The position numbers and the translations under genes were made by a program. From NCBI GenBank assembly GCA_946480915.1, contig CAMLLO010000019.1, forward strand, positions 1-64,000: a stretch of 64,000 bases of DNA, given 5' to 3'. Source of the DNA: an uncultured Sphingobacteriaceae bacterium. GTDB taxonomy: Bacteria; Bacteroidota; Bacteroidia; Sphingobacteriales; Sphingobacteriaceae. Below, piece after piece: positions 38,284-48,130 of the stretch. Within the stretch, counting starts at the first letter, position 1, and each line of letters begins with the position of its first letter. The notes below the pieces were generated by a model. It did not search any database. It was not told where the DNA came from and worked only from the letters and a program-made list of their open reading frames with translations.

Positions 38284-40674
38284 TCATTCAGATCTTAAGT
38301 TTTTTACGGGATTAGCTATAGCGGCCTTAACTGCCTGGAAACTGATCGTTATTGCAGCAATTGCAATTATAATCGCCCCAGCTGCAATAAATATCCACCC
38401 ACTGATATTCATTCTATATGAAAAACTTTGCAGCCACACATTAGCCGCCCACCAGCCTAATGGCATTGAAATTAATACTGAGACCAGGATGAGGCGTATA
38501 AAATCCTTGCTAAGTAATAAGCTCAGGTCACTGATACCGGCGCCTAATATCTTTCTGATCCCTATTTCTTTTGTCCGCTGGCTTACTAAAAATGCGCTCA
38601 GGGCAAATAATCCCATGATGGAAATGAGAATCGCTAGAAGAGCAAAAAAGGTAATAATCTTTTGCAGCCTTACATGTGCGGCAAAAAGTCTCTGAAAGTT
38701 GTCGTCCAGGAAAGAATACCGGATGGGAGTATCCGGATCAATGGTTTTCCAGGCACTTTCAATAGCATCAACAGACTTTTTGACCTGTGCGCCATTTAAT
38801 TTTACCAATATGCCCCCTCCTGATTGAAACCTGCAGGCTTTATTGCCGATTGTGAAGACAGTTGGCTGTATCAGTCTCTCAAAGCCTGATACGTTGAAAT
38901 CGTTCACAATGCCAATTACCTGAACGGCAACACTATCACAATAAGGAAATGATATCGTCGCTCCGATGGGGTTTTCAATATTTAATTTTTTTGCTGCACT
39001 TTCATTAATGACGGCAGTTCGGGTGTTTTGATCCGCATAGCGGTTATCAAATAATCTTCCTGCCCTTAATCCAATGCTAAGAGTTTTAAAGTAATCATCA
39101 CTTACCTTAACTGATACCATCCTGTACTCTTTCTCACGGCATTTAAAATTAATGGTAGAAGTATCACTGCTTGCATCACCCGGAACCGTAGTGGTTTTAG
39201 ATACATACTGCACACCGGATATATTTAATAAGACACTCCTTGTCAGATCAAAATCCTGATCCCGTACTTTTTGAGGTGCTTCGAGCCGCATTACCTGGTC
39301 GGGTATAAAACCTTTGTCTTTTGTTTGCATGAAACGCATTTGGTTTCTTATTACCAACGTGCTCATAATAAAAAAGGCAGCAACAACAAACTGAACCACT
39401 ATAAGTGAATTTCGAAAAGCAGTCCCCTTTGTCCCTCTTGTATAATCGCCTCTTAAAACCTTTGTAATATTATAGCGGGCAAGAAAAAAAGATGGGTACA
39501 GGCTGGAAAGAATAATTACGCCCAGCAAACACAATGTAATTTGCACGGAAAGAGACAGTAATGTACCGGATTGAAAGAAGCTGAGATTAATGTTAAATGA
39601 ACTATTGAAGTAAGGCAGTAAAAGGTTAACCAAAAGCAGGGCTATGCAGAGACTTAAAAAACATTGAAGCGCAATTTCACACATAAATTGCCATTGCAAT
39701 TGCCTCATTCCTGAACCTAATACTTTTCTTACACCAACTTCTTTTGCTCTTCTTACCGAAGCTGCGATAGAAAGATTGCTGAAGTTAATGGCCCCGGCAA
39801 GTAGTAATAATGAAGCCAATACTAGCAACACGGAAACGGTGATAAAATTACTTGATCCGTGCTTTGGAAAATTGTGTATATCTGAAACAGCATCAACAAA
39901 CAAGCCTTCCTGGTGCCCGGCTTTCCGAAAAGCATTAAGGGATTGGTTGTTTTTCTTCAGGCGGGCATTATAATAAACCGTATTAATTTCCTGTTCAAGC
40001 TCAGGCCCCGATTTTTCTGATTTTGTCTTTACATAAGTCAGATAAGAATAATTCTCCCAAAAATTATTTGACTTTTCGTAAGGACTGCGGTAAATGAATT
40101 GCGCATTTAAATGACTGGGTGTAGTCGACCGTTCGATAATGCCGGTTACCTCGCATTCAAAAGAATTAAACAGTTTGATAGTTTTACCAATAGGATTGGC
40201 ACGATCAAATAGTTTTCCGGCAACATCCCGGCTTATTATAATAGCATTTGGTTTATCTAATACAGTGGCTGCATTTCCGTTACTTATTTCGTATGGGAAT
40301 ACCTTTAAAAAGCAAGAATCGGCTTCTATTCCTCCTTTCTGGAAAATCTTTTTTTCCGCTGTGCTTAGCAATACTTCAAAATCAGCGGCGGGCTGCATAG
40401 TCGTGGCTACTTCTATGGCGGGTACCTGTTCCTTCAGAAGCTCTGCCAAGGGGGCTGGTGTAGTGGGCCGAATGTCGTCGTCTGTACGAAGCGATACTTT
40501 ATAGACCCGTTTTAAAGAACTATCCCATGTATCATAACTCAGCTCATAGTTCAGGTAAAGCAGTATGATTATAAAGCCCGTTAACCCTGCTGCCAATCCA
40601 AAAATATTAATGAAACTAAAAGCCTTGTTACTTTTGAGATTTCTCCAGGCTATTTTAAAATAATATAGCATCAT
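38284..40674 (-). CDS. MacB/FtsX-type ABC permease (array member 3)
   Basis: Tandem ATGs at 40669-40674 give a 796- or 795-residue protein. It starts MLYYFKIAWRNLKSNKAFS, with coupling motifs RRAKEVGVRKVLGSG and QRTKEIGIRKILGAG and the tail ANPVKNLRSE. The second coupling helix has Ile for Val at the middle position. The first periplasmic domain includes a Cys-rich stretch (GGIEADSCFLKVF). It is the first intact permease after the remnants at 40703-41498, so it may have its own promoter in the 40675-40990 gap, though I see no clear box. Confidence 0.88.
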   Translation of the reverse strand: MMLYYFKIAWRNLKSNKAFSFINIFGLAAGLTGFIIILLYLNYELSYDTWDSSLKRVYKVSLRTDDDIRPTTPAPLAELLKEQVPAIEVATTMQPAADFEVLLSTAEKKIFQKGGIEADSCFLKVFPYEISNGNAATVLDKPNAIIISRDVAGKLFDRANPIGKTIKLFNSFECEVTGIIERSTTPSHLNAQFIYRSPYEKSNNFWENYSYLTYVKTKSEKSGPELEQEINTVYYNARLKKNNQSLNAFRKAGHQEGLFVDAVSDIHNFPKHGSSNFITVSVLLVLASLLLLAGAINFSNLSIAASVRRAKEVGVRKVLGSGMRQLQWQFMCEIALQCFLSLCIALLLVNLLLPYFNSSFNINLSFFQSGTLLSLSVQITLCLLGVIILSSLYPSFFLARYNITKVLRGDYTRGTKGTAFRNSLIVVQFVVAAFFIMSTLVIRNQMRFMQTKDKGFIPDQVMRLEAPQKVRDQDFDLTRSVLLNISGVQYVSKTTTVPGDASSDTSTINFKCREKEYRMVSVKVSDDYFKTLSIGLRAGRLFDNRYADQNTRTAVINESAAKKLNIENPIGATISFPYCDSVAVQVIGIVNDFNVSGFERLIQPTVFTIGNKACRFQSGGGILVKLNGAQVKKSVDAIESAWKTIDPDTPIRYSFLDDNFQRLFAAHVRLQKIITFFALLAILISIMGLFALSAFLVSQRTKEIGIRKILGAGISDLSLLLSKDFIRLILVSVLISMPLGWWAANVWLQSFSYRMNISGWIFIAAGAIIIAIAAITISFQAVKAAIANPVKNLRSE

Positions 40675-40702
40675 GATTTTATACTCTTTTTTTAAAATGA
40701 GC

Positions 40703-40756
40703 TTATTCCGTTCGTAATGACTTCACAGGATTTGCCACTGTCATCTTATAATTTTG
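40703..40756 (-). pseudogene. C-terminal remnant of an ABC permease
   Basis: Translation of the minus strand gives WHQNYKMTVANPVKSLRTE followed by a stop at 40703. This is the exact tail of the array permeases (ANPVKSLRTE), and the upstream in-frame sequence ends in a stop within about 20 codons. The rest of 40745-40990 holds only a 32-codon ORF ending GGLGGVELHLK that I cannot assign. Confidence 0.7.
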
Positions 40757-40990
40757 ATGCCATATTTATAAATTATTGAATATCAAAATCTTACAAAGGC
40801 ACTATACTCTTTTGTGTTCGAATCCGAACAGCCACTGCACGCTTTTGGTCAATCTCTTTAATGCCTGAAAGGCACCCATCTGTTATTTCAAATGCAGCTC
40901 AACCCCTCCCAAACCACCGTTCACTAATACATCGATATTGTTGAAAGTTTTTCCATAAAGTTTGTTGATATTATATTGCATGTTCTGCCT

Positions 40991-41498
40991 TTATTCGGTT
41001 CTTAGATTCTTAACAGGATTTGCGTTAGCAGCTTTCAATGTTTGGGCACATATCGTAATAAGGGCAATGCCCGTCATAACTAAACCACTCAGCATAAATG
41101 CTGTCCAGTCAATATCTGCCTTATAAGCGAAGCCCTCCAGCCATTTGTTAAGGATTGTCCAGGCAATGGGTATCGAGATAACAAATGCCAGGAGTACCGG
41201 TCTGATAAAGTAGAGAAGAGCAAGACGATTTGCAGAGTCAACAAAGCTTTCGCCCATGGCATCTTTACCTTTGATATCAACCTCAATACTCCCAAAGAAA
41301 ATTCATAATCTTTCAAGATCATGCAGCCATCTCCAGGCATAGAATTAAGAAAAATTTCTTTCCGTTTTTCCCTATCGCTTTTGCAGTACGGTTAATCACT
41401 TCCCAACTAGCCTTGTCAGTAATATCAGGCGACTTAGTTTGGGCAGTGAGCGATAGGCTGAAACATAGCGTAATAAACGCTAAATGTAAATTTCTCAT
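40991..41498 (-). pseudogene. Chimeric pseudogene: secreted jelly-roll protein N-terminus fused to permease C-terminus
   Basis: The ATG at 41496-41498 opens a signal peptide (NLHLAFITLCFSLSLTAQ) and TDKASWEVINRTAKAIGKNGK. One frame then carries IFLNSMPGDGCMILKDYEFSLG, and the next IEVDIKGKDAMGESFV. These three frames join into the start of a concanavalin-like/DUF1080-type secreted protein, so there are two single-base frameshifts. Directly after this, in frame, comes the last ~75 residues of a permease (FAYKADIDW, ANPVKNLRTE). It reads as a recombination scar inside the array. The family naming of the N-terminal half is inference. Confidence 0.7.
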
Positions 41499-41517
41499 AA
41501 TTCCAGATCGGTCTTGT

Positions 41518-42561
41518 TTAATTAATAAAATCCAACTTTATTCTCCCGCTCCCAGTCTTCATAGTTACCGGCACCCCACCCCCATTCAGCGTACCGCTTA
41601 TTTCGTGATCTTCTTTCTTTCCGCTGAAATTATTTAATGTACTAACATTGATTTTTTGTGCAAACAACTTCAAATCGAGTCCTTGTTTATCAGGCATCTC
41701 CAGGTCTATATTTCCACTGGAATTAGTTAACCTGACATACTTACCCAACTTCACTAGCTCTACATGGATGCTGCCTCCGCTGGTTGATGCTTCGAGGCTG
41801 CAAGCCATATCCTCCAAGCCAATGCTGCCACCAGAAGTATGGGTAATTAATTCTCCTTTGATATTATCGCCGTGGATAGAGCCTCCGCTAGTTTTCGCTT
41901 CAATTGTTCCAGCAAGGTCGATAAGACTTAATGAGCCGCCAGAGGTCGCAAGCTTAATTCTACCACTGCAATCTTCTGCTTTAATACTACCGCCGCTTGT
42001 TCGTAAATCGATGTTATCACTGCAATCGGACACATCGATGCTTCCCCCTGAAGTTCTGCCGTTAATTTTTCCGCTTAGGTCTTCAAGACGAAGACTGCCC
42101 CCACTGGTAGCAAAATTTTGATTTCCTTTCAGGTCAGATAAGTTGATACTACCCCCGCTTGTAGCGAGGTCTGTGGAAACATTCTGCTGAACGAATATTT
42201 TATATGAAATACTTAATTGCCGCTTCCAGTTCATGTTTCTATCCTTTGGCTTTGCAATTACACTAAGCTTGTTATTGGAGATTGATACGGATAAGTCATA
42301 ATCCTCATCCATGCGTTTCTTAATTTCCTCTTTCGAAACAGCGACATAGTTGCCATTGTGTGTTACATAAACTTCCAGACGGGTCTCACCTGTACTAACA
42401 CCAGTAACCTGAATACTGCCACCCGAAGTTCGTGCGTAGACATTCTGAATATTTTCCTTAGTTAACGACCGCGTTAAGTAGGCTTCCTTATTTCCATTAA
42501 ATTGTGCTTTTACAGCAGAACTAAGGAAAAGGATGATTAAAAAGGCAAGGTTCTTTTTCAT
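41518..42561 (-). CDS. DUF4097-type beta-repeat exported protein
   Basis: The 347-residue protein has a signal peptide (LAFLIILFLSSAVKA), then nine copies of a TSGGS(I/L) unit between about residues 45 and 265. From the second copy the period is close to 19-20 residues, for example TSGGSINLSDLKG and TSGGSIDVSDCSD. Such strand-turn repeats fold as a right-handed beta-helix-like stack (DUF4097/DUF2807). It is transcribed with the permeases, 22 bases after the permease gene at 42584. A periplasmic or surface partner of the pump is conceivable. The DNA-level repeat may promote recombination here. Confidence 0.85.
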   Translation of the reverse strand: MKKNLAFLIILFLSSAVKAQFNGNKEAYLTRSLTKENIQNVYARTSGGSIQVTGVSTGETRLEVYVTHNGNYVAVSKEEIKKRMDEDYDLSVSISNNKLSVIAKPKDRNMNWKRQLSISYKIFVQQNVSTDLATSGGSINLSDLKGNQNFATSGGSLRLEDLSGKINGRTSGGSIDVSDCSDNIDLRTSGGSIKAEDCSGRIKLATSGGSLSLIDLAGTIEAKTSGGSIHGDNIKGELITHTSGGSIGLEDMACSLEASTSGGSIHVELVKLGKYVRLTNSSGNIDLEMPDKQGLDLKLFAQKINVSTLNNFSGKKEDHEISGTLNGGGVPVTMKTGSGRIKLDFIN

Positions 42562-42583
42562 GATAATATGTTTAGATTGTTAT

Positions 42584-44944
42584 TTATTCTATTTTTAAAC
42601 TCTTTATTGGATTTGCTTTTGCCACTTTAAGTGCTTGCATTCCTACAGTAGCCCATGCAATAATTAATGCACTTAGTCCGGCGCCAACAAAACTCCACCA
42701 TTCTAAATCAATCCGGTAAGCAAATCCATTCAGCCAGTGCTTAGCAATGAAATAGCTTAGCGGCAAAGCAATTAAAATAGCTAGCAATACCATTTTAGTA
42801 AAGTCATTCGATAAAAGGCGCATAATGCCGAACTCACTTAAGCCAAGAACTTTTCGTATACCTATTTCTTTGAGTCTTCTTTCAGCAGTAAAAGCTACAA
42901 GCCCAAATAAACCCAGGCAGGAAATAATTATCGCTAGTGCTGCGAAATAACGGGATAATACAGAAACCCGTTGCTCGGCCACATATTGAGACTGATACTC
43001 TTCATCTAGAAACTTAAAATCAAATGGATGACCCGGATTAAACTTCTGATGTAATTTCTGAAGCTGAGTGATAGTCTCCTTCTCTTTGCCGGCTGTAATT
43101 TTGACCATAATAATATCCGTTTCAGCGGGCTGAAGAGTTATAAATAAAGGTTTTACCTTTTCGTGGAGCGACTGAAAGTGAAAGTCTTTAGCCACAGCCA
43201 GGATCTCCATTTTTTTATCTCCTTGCTGCACTATTTTCCCAACAGGGTTTTTAAGACCCATGACTTCAATAGCAGCTTCATTGAAAATAATCCCTGAATC
43301 ATCCTTACTAAAATTTTTAGAAAATGTCCGCCCCTCCTTCATCTTCATATCAAGCATCTCAATCATTCCATAATTAACTTTTAGCATTTCAAAAGCTATC
43401 GACTGCTCAGGAGTCCTTCCTTCCCAAAAAATATCACCTGTCGAACATACATCGCAGTCAGGGAGAACTCCCCAAATACTGGATGCATTCTTAACCCCAG
43501 GTATTTTTTTTACTTCAGAAAGGAAGGCTTCCTGGTTTTTTCGAACATTATCTTCAGTTTCAAAATATAGGATGTTATCCCTATTGTAGCCTAAGTTCTT
43601 TGTTTGAACGTATTCCAGTTGTTTATAGACAACAAATACGGCCACTATTAATATTATTGAAATTGTGAACTGAATGATTACTAATCCTTTCCTTACTAAA
43701 ATATCCGCTAATGAATTGGTTAAGCTCCCCTTTAATACAGATACAGGTTTGAAACGAGACAGGTAAAATGCCGGGTAGCTTCCTGATAAAATTCCTGTAA
43801 ATAAAGTGATGGTAATAAGAGTTAAAATTAAGTGAGTGTCGAAATGAAGGGAAAGTTGCTTTCCCGTAACTTGGTTGGTGTAAGGGAGAATAAGGAAAAC
43901 CAGTACAAGGGCAATTGCAAGCGATAAAAAAGCCATCATCATCGATTCGACCAAAAACTGGCTGATAAGGGTAACTTTTCTTGCGCCTACAACTTTTTTA
44001 ATTCCTACCTCCTTCATTCTCCTCGATGCCCTTGCGGTGGATAAGTTCATAAAATTAATACAAGCAATAACCAGGATAAATAGCCCAACAATAGAAAATA
44101 ATTTCACATACTCAATCCTGCCACCTGCCTGTGCTCCATTTTCATATTTCCCATAAAGATATCCCTCAGAATAAGGGCGAATAAATACAGACCGGTTAGT
44201 TGCACCCGTTTTACTTTTTAGCAGACCCGAAATTTTCTGGTTAAATTCTTCCGCATTTGTACCTTTCTTTAAAGTCAAATAAGCCTTTGTTCCATCGTTA
44301 CCCCAATCTTTAACCCATGGAGCTATCTCTTTAAATTTTTCAAACGAGAAAACAAAATCGAATTTCTCGGAAGAATTATGGGGTACACCTTTAAAAACAC
44401 CTGAAACTGTTACTTTTATTTTACGGTCCCATTCCCATTCAAGGGTCTTTCCTATGATATGCTGAGTAGTGTTAAATAGTCTTAGAGCCAGTTCTTCAGA
44501 TATCGCAACAGAGTTCTTATCCTTTAGCACCTCATTCTTATCTCCCTGAAGAAGGTCAAAAGAGAAAATGTTGAAGAACTCATTACTTACAAATTGTCCA
44601 GGTGCTTTTACTTTAATTCCCTTATCAGTTGTTAGAGTGAAGGGAATACTTGTAACAGCTGTTGCATATTCAACTTCAGGCATTTGTTCCACTAAAGTTT
44701 CTGCCACAAGTCCTGATGTCATATCTTCTATTGCAATGCCATCAGCAAATTCTTGCCGTTCCATAACCTGGAAAAGACGGTTGTCTTTTGTATGAAACTT
44801 ATCGAATGAAAGTTCATCGTTCACCCAGAGGTAAATGATTAAGGCACAAGCCAAGCCTGTTGATAAGCCAATGAGGTTTATGTAGAAGGTACTTTTAAAC
44901 CGTTTTAAGCTCCGGTATATTATAATGAGGTTATGCTTGTACAT
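42584..44944 (-). CDS. MacB/FtsX-type ABC permease (array member 2, 'GGR' subgroup)
   Basis: The 786-residue protein has an atypical N-terminus (YKHNLIIIYRSLKRFKSTF instead of MLKNYFKIAWRNL) and ends ANPIKSLKIE. Coupling motifs are RRMKEVGIKKVVGAR and RRLKEIGIRKVLGLS. It has the NG(V/A)..GGR signature (KYENGAQAGGRI) before the second helix. The second periplasmic domain has DCDVCS, a Cys pair echoing the one in the permease at 35919. Ten bases separate it from its upstream paralogue. Confidence 0.88.
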   Translation of the reverse strand: MYKHNLIIIYRSLKRFKSTFYINLIGLSTGLACALIIYLWVNDELSFDKFHTKDNRLFQVMERQEFADGIAIEDMTSGLVAETLVEQMPEVEYATAVTSIPFTLTTDKGIKVKAPGQFVSNEFFNIFSFDLLQGDKNEVLKDKNSVAISEELALRLFNTTQHIIGKTLEWEWDRKIKVTVSGVFKGVPHNSSEKFDFVFSFEKFKEIAPWVKDWGNDGTKAYLTLKKGTNAEEFNQKISGLLKSKTGATNRSVFIRPYSEGYLYGKYENGAQAGGRIEYVKLFSIVGLFILVIACINFMNLSTARASRRMKEVGIKKVVGARKVTLISQFLVESMMMAFLSLAIALVLVFLILPYTNQVTGKQLSLHFDTHLILTLITITLFTGILSGSYPAFYLSRFKPVSVLKGSLTNSLADILVRKGLVIIQFTISIILIVAVFVVYKQLEYVQTKNLGYNRDNILYFETEDNVRKNQEAFLSEVKKIPGVKNASSIWGVLPDCDVCSTGDIFWEGRTPEQSIAFEMLKVNYGMIEMLDMKMKEGRTFSKNFSKDDSGIIFNEAAIEVMGLKNPVGKIVQQGDKKMEILAVAKDFHFQSLHEKVKPLFITLQPAETDIIMVKITAGKEKETITQLQKLHQKFNPGHPFDFKFLDEEYQSQYVAEQRVSVLSRYFAALAIIISCLGLFGLVAFTAERRLKEIGIRKVLGLSEFGIMRLLSNDFTKMVLLAILIALPLSYFIAKHWLNGFAYRIDLEWWSFVGAGLSALIIAWATVGMQALKVAKANPIKSLKIE

Positions 44945-44954
44945 ATGATGGTTA

Positions 44955-47333
44955 TTATTCAGTTCTTAAGCTTTTCACAGGATTAGTCAATGCCGCTTTA
45001 ATGGCTTGGAAGCTAACAGTTAAAACAGCAATTGAAATCGCAAGCAAACCGGAGACAACAAATATTCCCCAATGCATTTCTATTCTGTAATCATAATTCG
45101 ACAGCCATTCATTCATAGAATACCATGCAATTGGGCTCGCAACCATAATTGCTATGATTACCAATTTGATGAAATCTCTTGAAAGAAGCTTTGTAACACT
45201 TACTACTGAGGCGCCCAAAACTTTTCGTATGCCAATTTCCTTTATCCTGTTCTCAGCCATATAGGTCGCAAGACCAAATAAACCAAGACATGAAATAAAA
45301 ACAGTAAGCCCTGCAAACAATGCGGCTAACGATCCCTGTAATTTTTCATCGTCGAATTTCTCTGCATACGCCTCATCTACGAACTTATATTCAAATGGGT
45401 AGTCTGGATTGTATTTTTTGAAAATAGCTTCGGCTTTTTCCAGGTTTTGAGCGGTAGAATTATTTCCGTTTAGTTTCATTTGCATCACTTGCAAGCTCAT
45501 GAAATTTTCTTTTGCACCACATATCAATAAAGGTCTTATTGGTTCGTACGGGCTGATAAGGATAAAATCTTTAACCACACCCACAATATGCCACTCAATG
45601 CCAAGGTCGCTCACTTTCTTACCGATCGGATCTTTGAACTTCATTAATTTTAGGGACGCTTCATTTATAATCAGCCCGGTAGAATCAGTCGGGAACTTTT
45701 TCAAATCAAAATCGCGGCCTTGTATAAATTGTAAGCCGGCAGTAACCCCAAGTCCTTCATCAGCCATGTAGCGATCGAAAGATGTTCTATCCTCAGGGTC
45801 CTTTCCTTCCCAGTTCTGTCCCCATCCATCGCTCCATATATCGGTAAGCGGAGAATTTGTTTTAGTAATTGACTTGACAATACCTGATGAAAGCAATTCA
45901 TTTTTTATGAGTTGGTAGTTCACAGGTATATCACCGGTAATAAAATGGCAAATGAGATTATCTTTATTATACCCAGTCTCTCGGTTCCGGCCATAGTCTA
46001 TCTGTTGTTTAACAATGATGGTGCAGATAATCAGAATGATAGCAAACGTGAACTGCAAAACAACCAGTACTTTTCTTGGCGTTACCAATGCATGAGCTTT
46101 TTTAAATGTGCCTTTTAATACTGCAACGGGCTGGAAAGATGAGAGAAAGAATGCCGGATAACTGCCTGCTAACAAACCGGTGAACAGGATGAACCCGATG
46201 ATTGCAAGCCAAATATCGGTACTGCCAAAGTTTATGAATAGTTTTTTATCCGTAAGCTGGTTAAAGCCAGGCAGACTTATCAGAACAATGATGATCGCTA
46301 CAAGGCCAGCCAAGAAGGCAATAAAAACCGATTCTCCTATAAACTGGCTGATAAGAGACCCTTTCTGAGCACCTGCTACTTTTCGTATTCCTACTTCCTT
46401 CGCCCGCTTTTCACTTCGTGCGGTACTCAGGTTCATAAAATTAATGCACGCAATCAATAATATAAACCCGGCTATAATGCCAAATAGTTTTACAAATGTG
46501 CTGCGGCCGCCGTTGTCTTCCACGCCGTTGGTAAAGCTTGAATACAAACGCCAGCGATTGAGGGGGTAAAGGAACAGCTCCCAGTTCATTTTTATAGCCT
46601 CTTTACTGTACTTTTGCCGCAAGGTTTTTATTTTCGAAGCTGCGGAAGCAAAATTTGCATTGGCTTTTAACAGTATGTAGGTTGGTGTGCTATTGTCGCT
46701 CCAGCCCAGATCTGTTCCTTCCCGGTATTTCAAACTCGACCAGGGCAATAAATAATCAAATTTGAATATCGTATTGGTCGGCAAATCTTTTAGGATACCA
46801 GTAACCGTGAAATTCTCTTTATCGCCTAGTCTGATGATTTTCCCCATCGCAGCTTCATTGCCGAATAAAATTTTGGCCGTTTTTTCGGTAATCACTACCG
46901 AATAGGTGTCATTCAACGCTGTGGAGGCGTTGCCTTTCAGCATTGGAAAACTGAACATTTGGAGGAAGCCTGTATCAACCGTACTTCCGGATCTGATGAT
47001 TTTTTTATCGCCAACCGAAAGTAGAGAATTACCACCTCGCGTTACCCTTACTGCTCGTTCCACTTCAGGCAGATCTTTCTCGATTGCTCTAGCAGTTGGG
47101 GCCGATACAGAATTTGAACATGAAATCTCACCCTCGTTTGACTTCCGATTCCACACCTCGTATATCCGGTATTTGTTTTCATGGAACTCGTCGTAGCTCA
47201 ATTCGTCTTCTATCCACAGCAAAATGAGCATAGCAGCAGCCATCCCAATTGCAAGACCGATAATATTGATTGCCGAATACCCTTTATTACGCAATATGTT
47301 TCTAAAGGCGATTTTGAAGTAGTTTTTTACCAT
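44955..47333 (-). CDS. MacB/FtsX-type ABC permease (array member 1, 'GGR' subgroup)
   Basis: The 792-residue protein starts MVKNYFKIAFRNILRNK, has coupling motifs KRAKEVGIRKVAGAQ and NRIKEIGIRKVLGAS, and ends TNPVKSLRTE. The periplasmic segment before the second helix carries LNRWRLYSSFTNGVEDNGGR, the subgroup motif. It is the permease nearest to the canonical ATPase (47421-48098; 87 bases apart), so these two probably form the original transporter from which the array expanded. Confidence 0.89.
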   Translation of the reverse strand: MVKNYFKIAFRNILRNKGYSAINIIGLAIGMAAAMLILLWIEDELSYDEFHENKYRIYEVWNRKSNEGEISCSNSVSAPTARAIEKDLPEVERAVRVTRGGNSLLSVGDKKIIRSGSTVDTGFLQMFSFPMLKGNASTALNDTYSVVITEKTAKILFGNEAAMGKIIRLGDKENFTVTGILKDLPTNTIFKFDYLLPWSSLKYREGTDLGWSDNSTPTYILLKANANFASAASKIKTLRQKYSKEAIKMNWELFLYPLNRWRLYSSFTNGVEDNGGRSTFVKLFGIIAGFILLIACINFMNLSTARSEKRAKEVGIRKVAGAQKGSLISQFIGESVFIAFLAGLVAIIIVLISLPGFNQLTDKKLFINFGSTDIWLAIIGFILFTGLLAGSYPAFFLSSFQPVAVLKGTFKKAHALVTPRKVLVVLQFTFAIILIICTIIVKQQIDYGRNRETGYNKDNLICHFITGDIPVNYQLIKNELLSSGIVKSITKTNSPLTDIWSDGWGQNWEGKDPEDRTSFDRYMADEGLGVTAGLQFIQGRDFDLKKFPTDSTGLIINEASLKLMKFKDPIGKKVSDLGIEWHIVGVVKDFILISPYEPIRPLLICGAKENFMSLQVMQMKLNGNNSTAQNLEKAEAIFKKYNPDYPFEYKFVDEAYAEKFDDEKLQGSLAALFAGLTVFISCLGLFGLATYMAENRIKEIGIRKVLGASVVSVTKLLSRDFIKLVIIAIMVASPIAWYSMNEWLSNYDYRIEMHWGIFVVSGLLAISIAVLTVSFQAIKAALTNPVKSLRTE

Positions 47334-47420
47334 AGCGGATCTTTGTTAGATAAATGTATTTTGAGAAGAGCCGGCAGGTATAGGTTTGACCTGCCAGGTT
47401 CTCACCAAACTAAAAACCAA

Positions 47421-48098
47421 CTAAACCATTAAATTTTCCATCACCACCTGCCCGTCCAGCAAGCGTATTATTCTGTGACTATACCTTGCATCATGCTCCG
47501 AGTGCGTTACCATAATTATCGTTGTGCCCTGCTCGTTTAAATCAGTTAATAACTGCATTACCTCGTTGCCATTTTTTGAGTCCAGGTTACCCGTAGGCTC
47601 ATCTGCAAGAATTAGCTTGGGGTTATTTACAACTGCACGGGCAACTGCAACCCGTTGCTGTTGACCGCCTGAGAGTTGTTGTGGAAAATGATTTCGCCTG
47701 TGCATGATCTGCATCTTTTCGAGCACTGCTTCCACTTTCTGCTTGCGTTCCGAGGTTTTTACATTAAGATAAATCAGAGGTAGTTCGACGTTTTCAAATA
47801 CCGTTAATTCATCTATCAGGTTGAAGCTCTGGAAAACAAACCCTATGTTTCGTTTGCGAAGCTCCGCTCGTTTGCGTTCATTATATTTGGCTATCTCGGT
47901 TTCATTAAAGAGAAAGCTTCCGCCATCAGGATCGTCCAACAACCCCAGGATATTTAAAAGTGTAGATTTGCCACATCCTGAAGGCCCCATAATGGCGACG
48001 AATTCCCCTTCTTTAACTTCTAAAGAGAGCTTGTTAAGAGCAACGGTTTCAATATCTTCCGTGCGGTATACTTTTTCGAGGTCGGTTATTTTTATCAT
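47421..48098 (-). CDS. ABC transporter ATPase, MacB/LolD type (canonical)
   Basis: The 225-residue ATPase has Walker A GPSGCGKST, Q-loop FVFQSFNLI, signature LSGGQQQRVAVARA, Walker B LILADEPTGNLDSKNG and switch His in MVTHSEHDA. All motifs are canonical. It would drive the periplasmic work of FtsX-type permeases, paired with the HlyD adaptor encoded upstream at 48672 and with TolC at 23502. It is the upstream of only two ATPases serving eight permeases in this block. Confidence 0.9.
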   Translation of the reverse strand: MIKITDLEKVYRTEDIETVALNKLSLEVKEGEFVAIMGPSGCGKSTLLNILGLLDDPDGGSFLFNETEIAKYNERKRAELRKRNIGFVFQSFNLIDELTVFENVELPLIYLNVKTSERKQKVEAVLEKMQIMHRRNHFPQQLSGGQQQRVAVARAVVNNPKLILADEPTGNLDSKNGNEVMQLLTDLNEQGTTIIMVTHSEHDARYSHRIIRLLDGQVVMENLMV

Positions 48099-48130
48099 AC
48101 TTTTTATTTGCTAGCAGCTATTAGCTTTCA

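Noticed and set aside
41648..42121. Plus-strand ORF of 157 codons opposite the DUF4097 repeats
   Set aside because: Its repetitive composition is the mirror of the TSGGS repeat on the other strand, so it is a shadow frame.
41740..42130. Repeats that might be a CRISPR array
   Set aside because: The repeats are codon-phased coding repeats (TSGGS units of about 57-60 bases) with no constant spacers.
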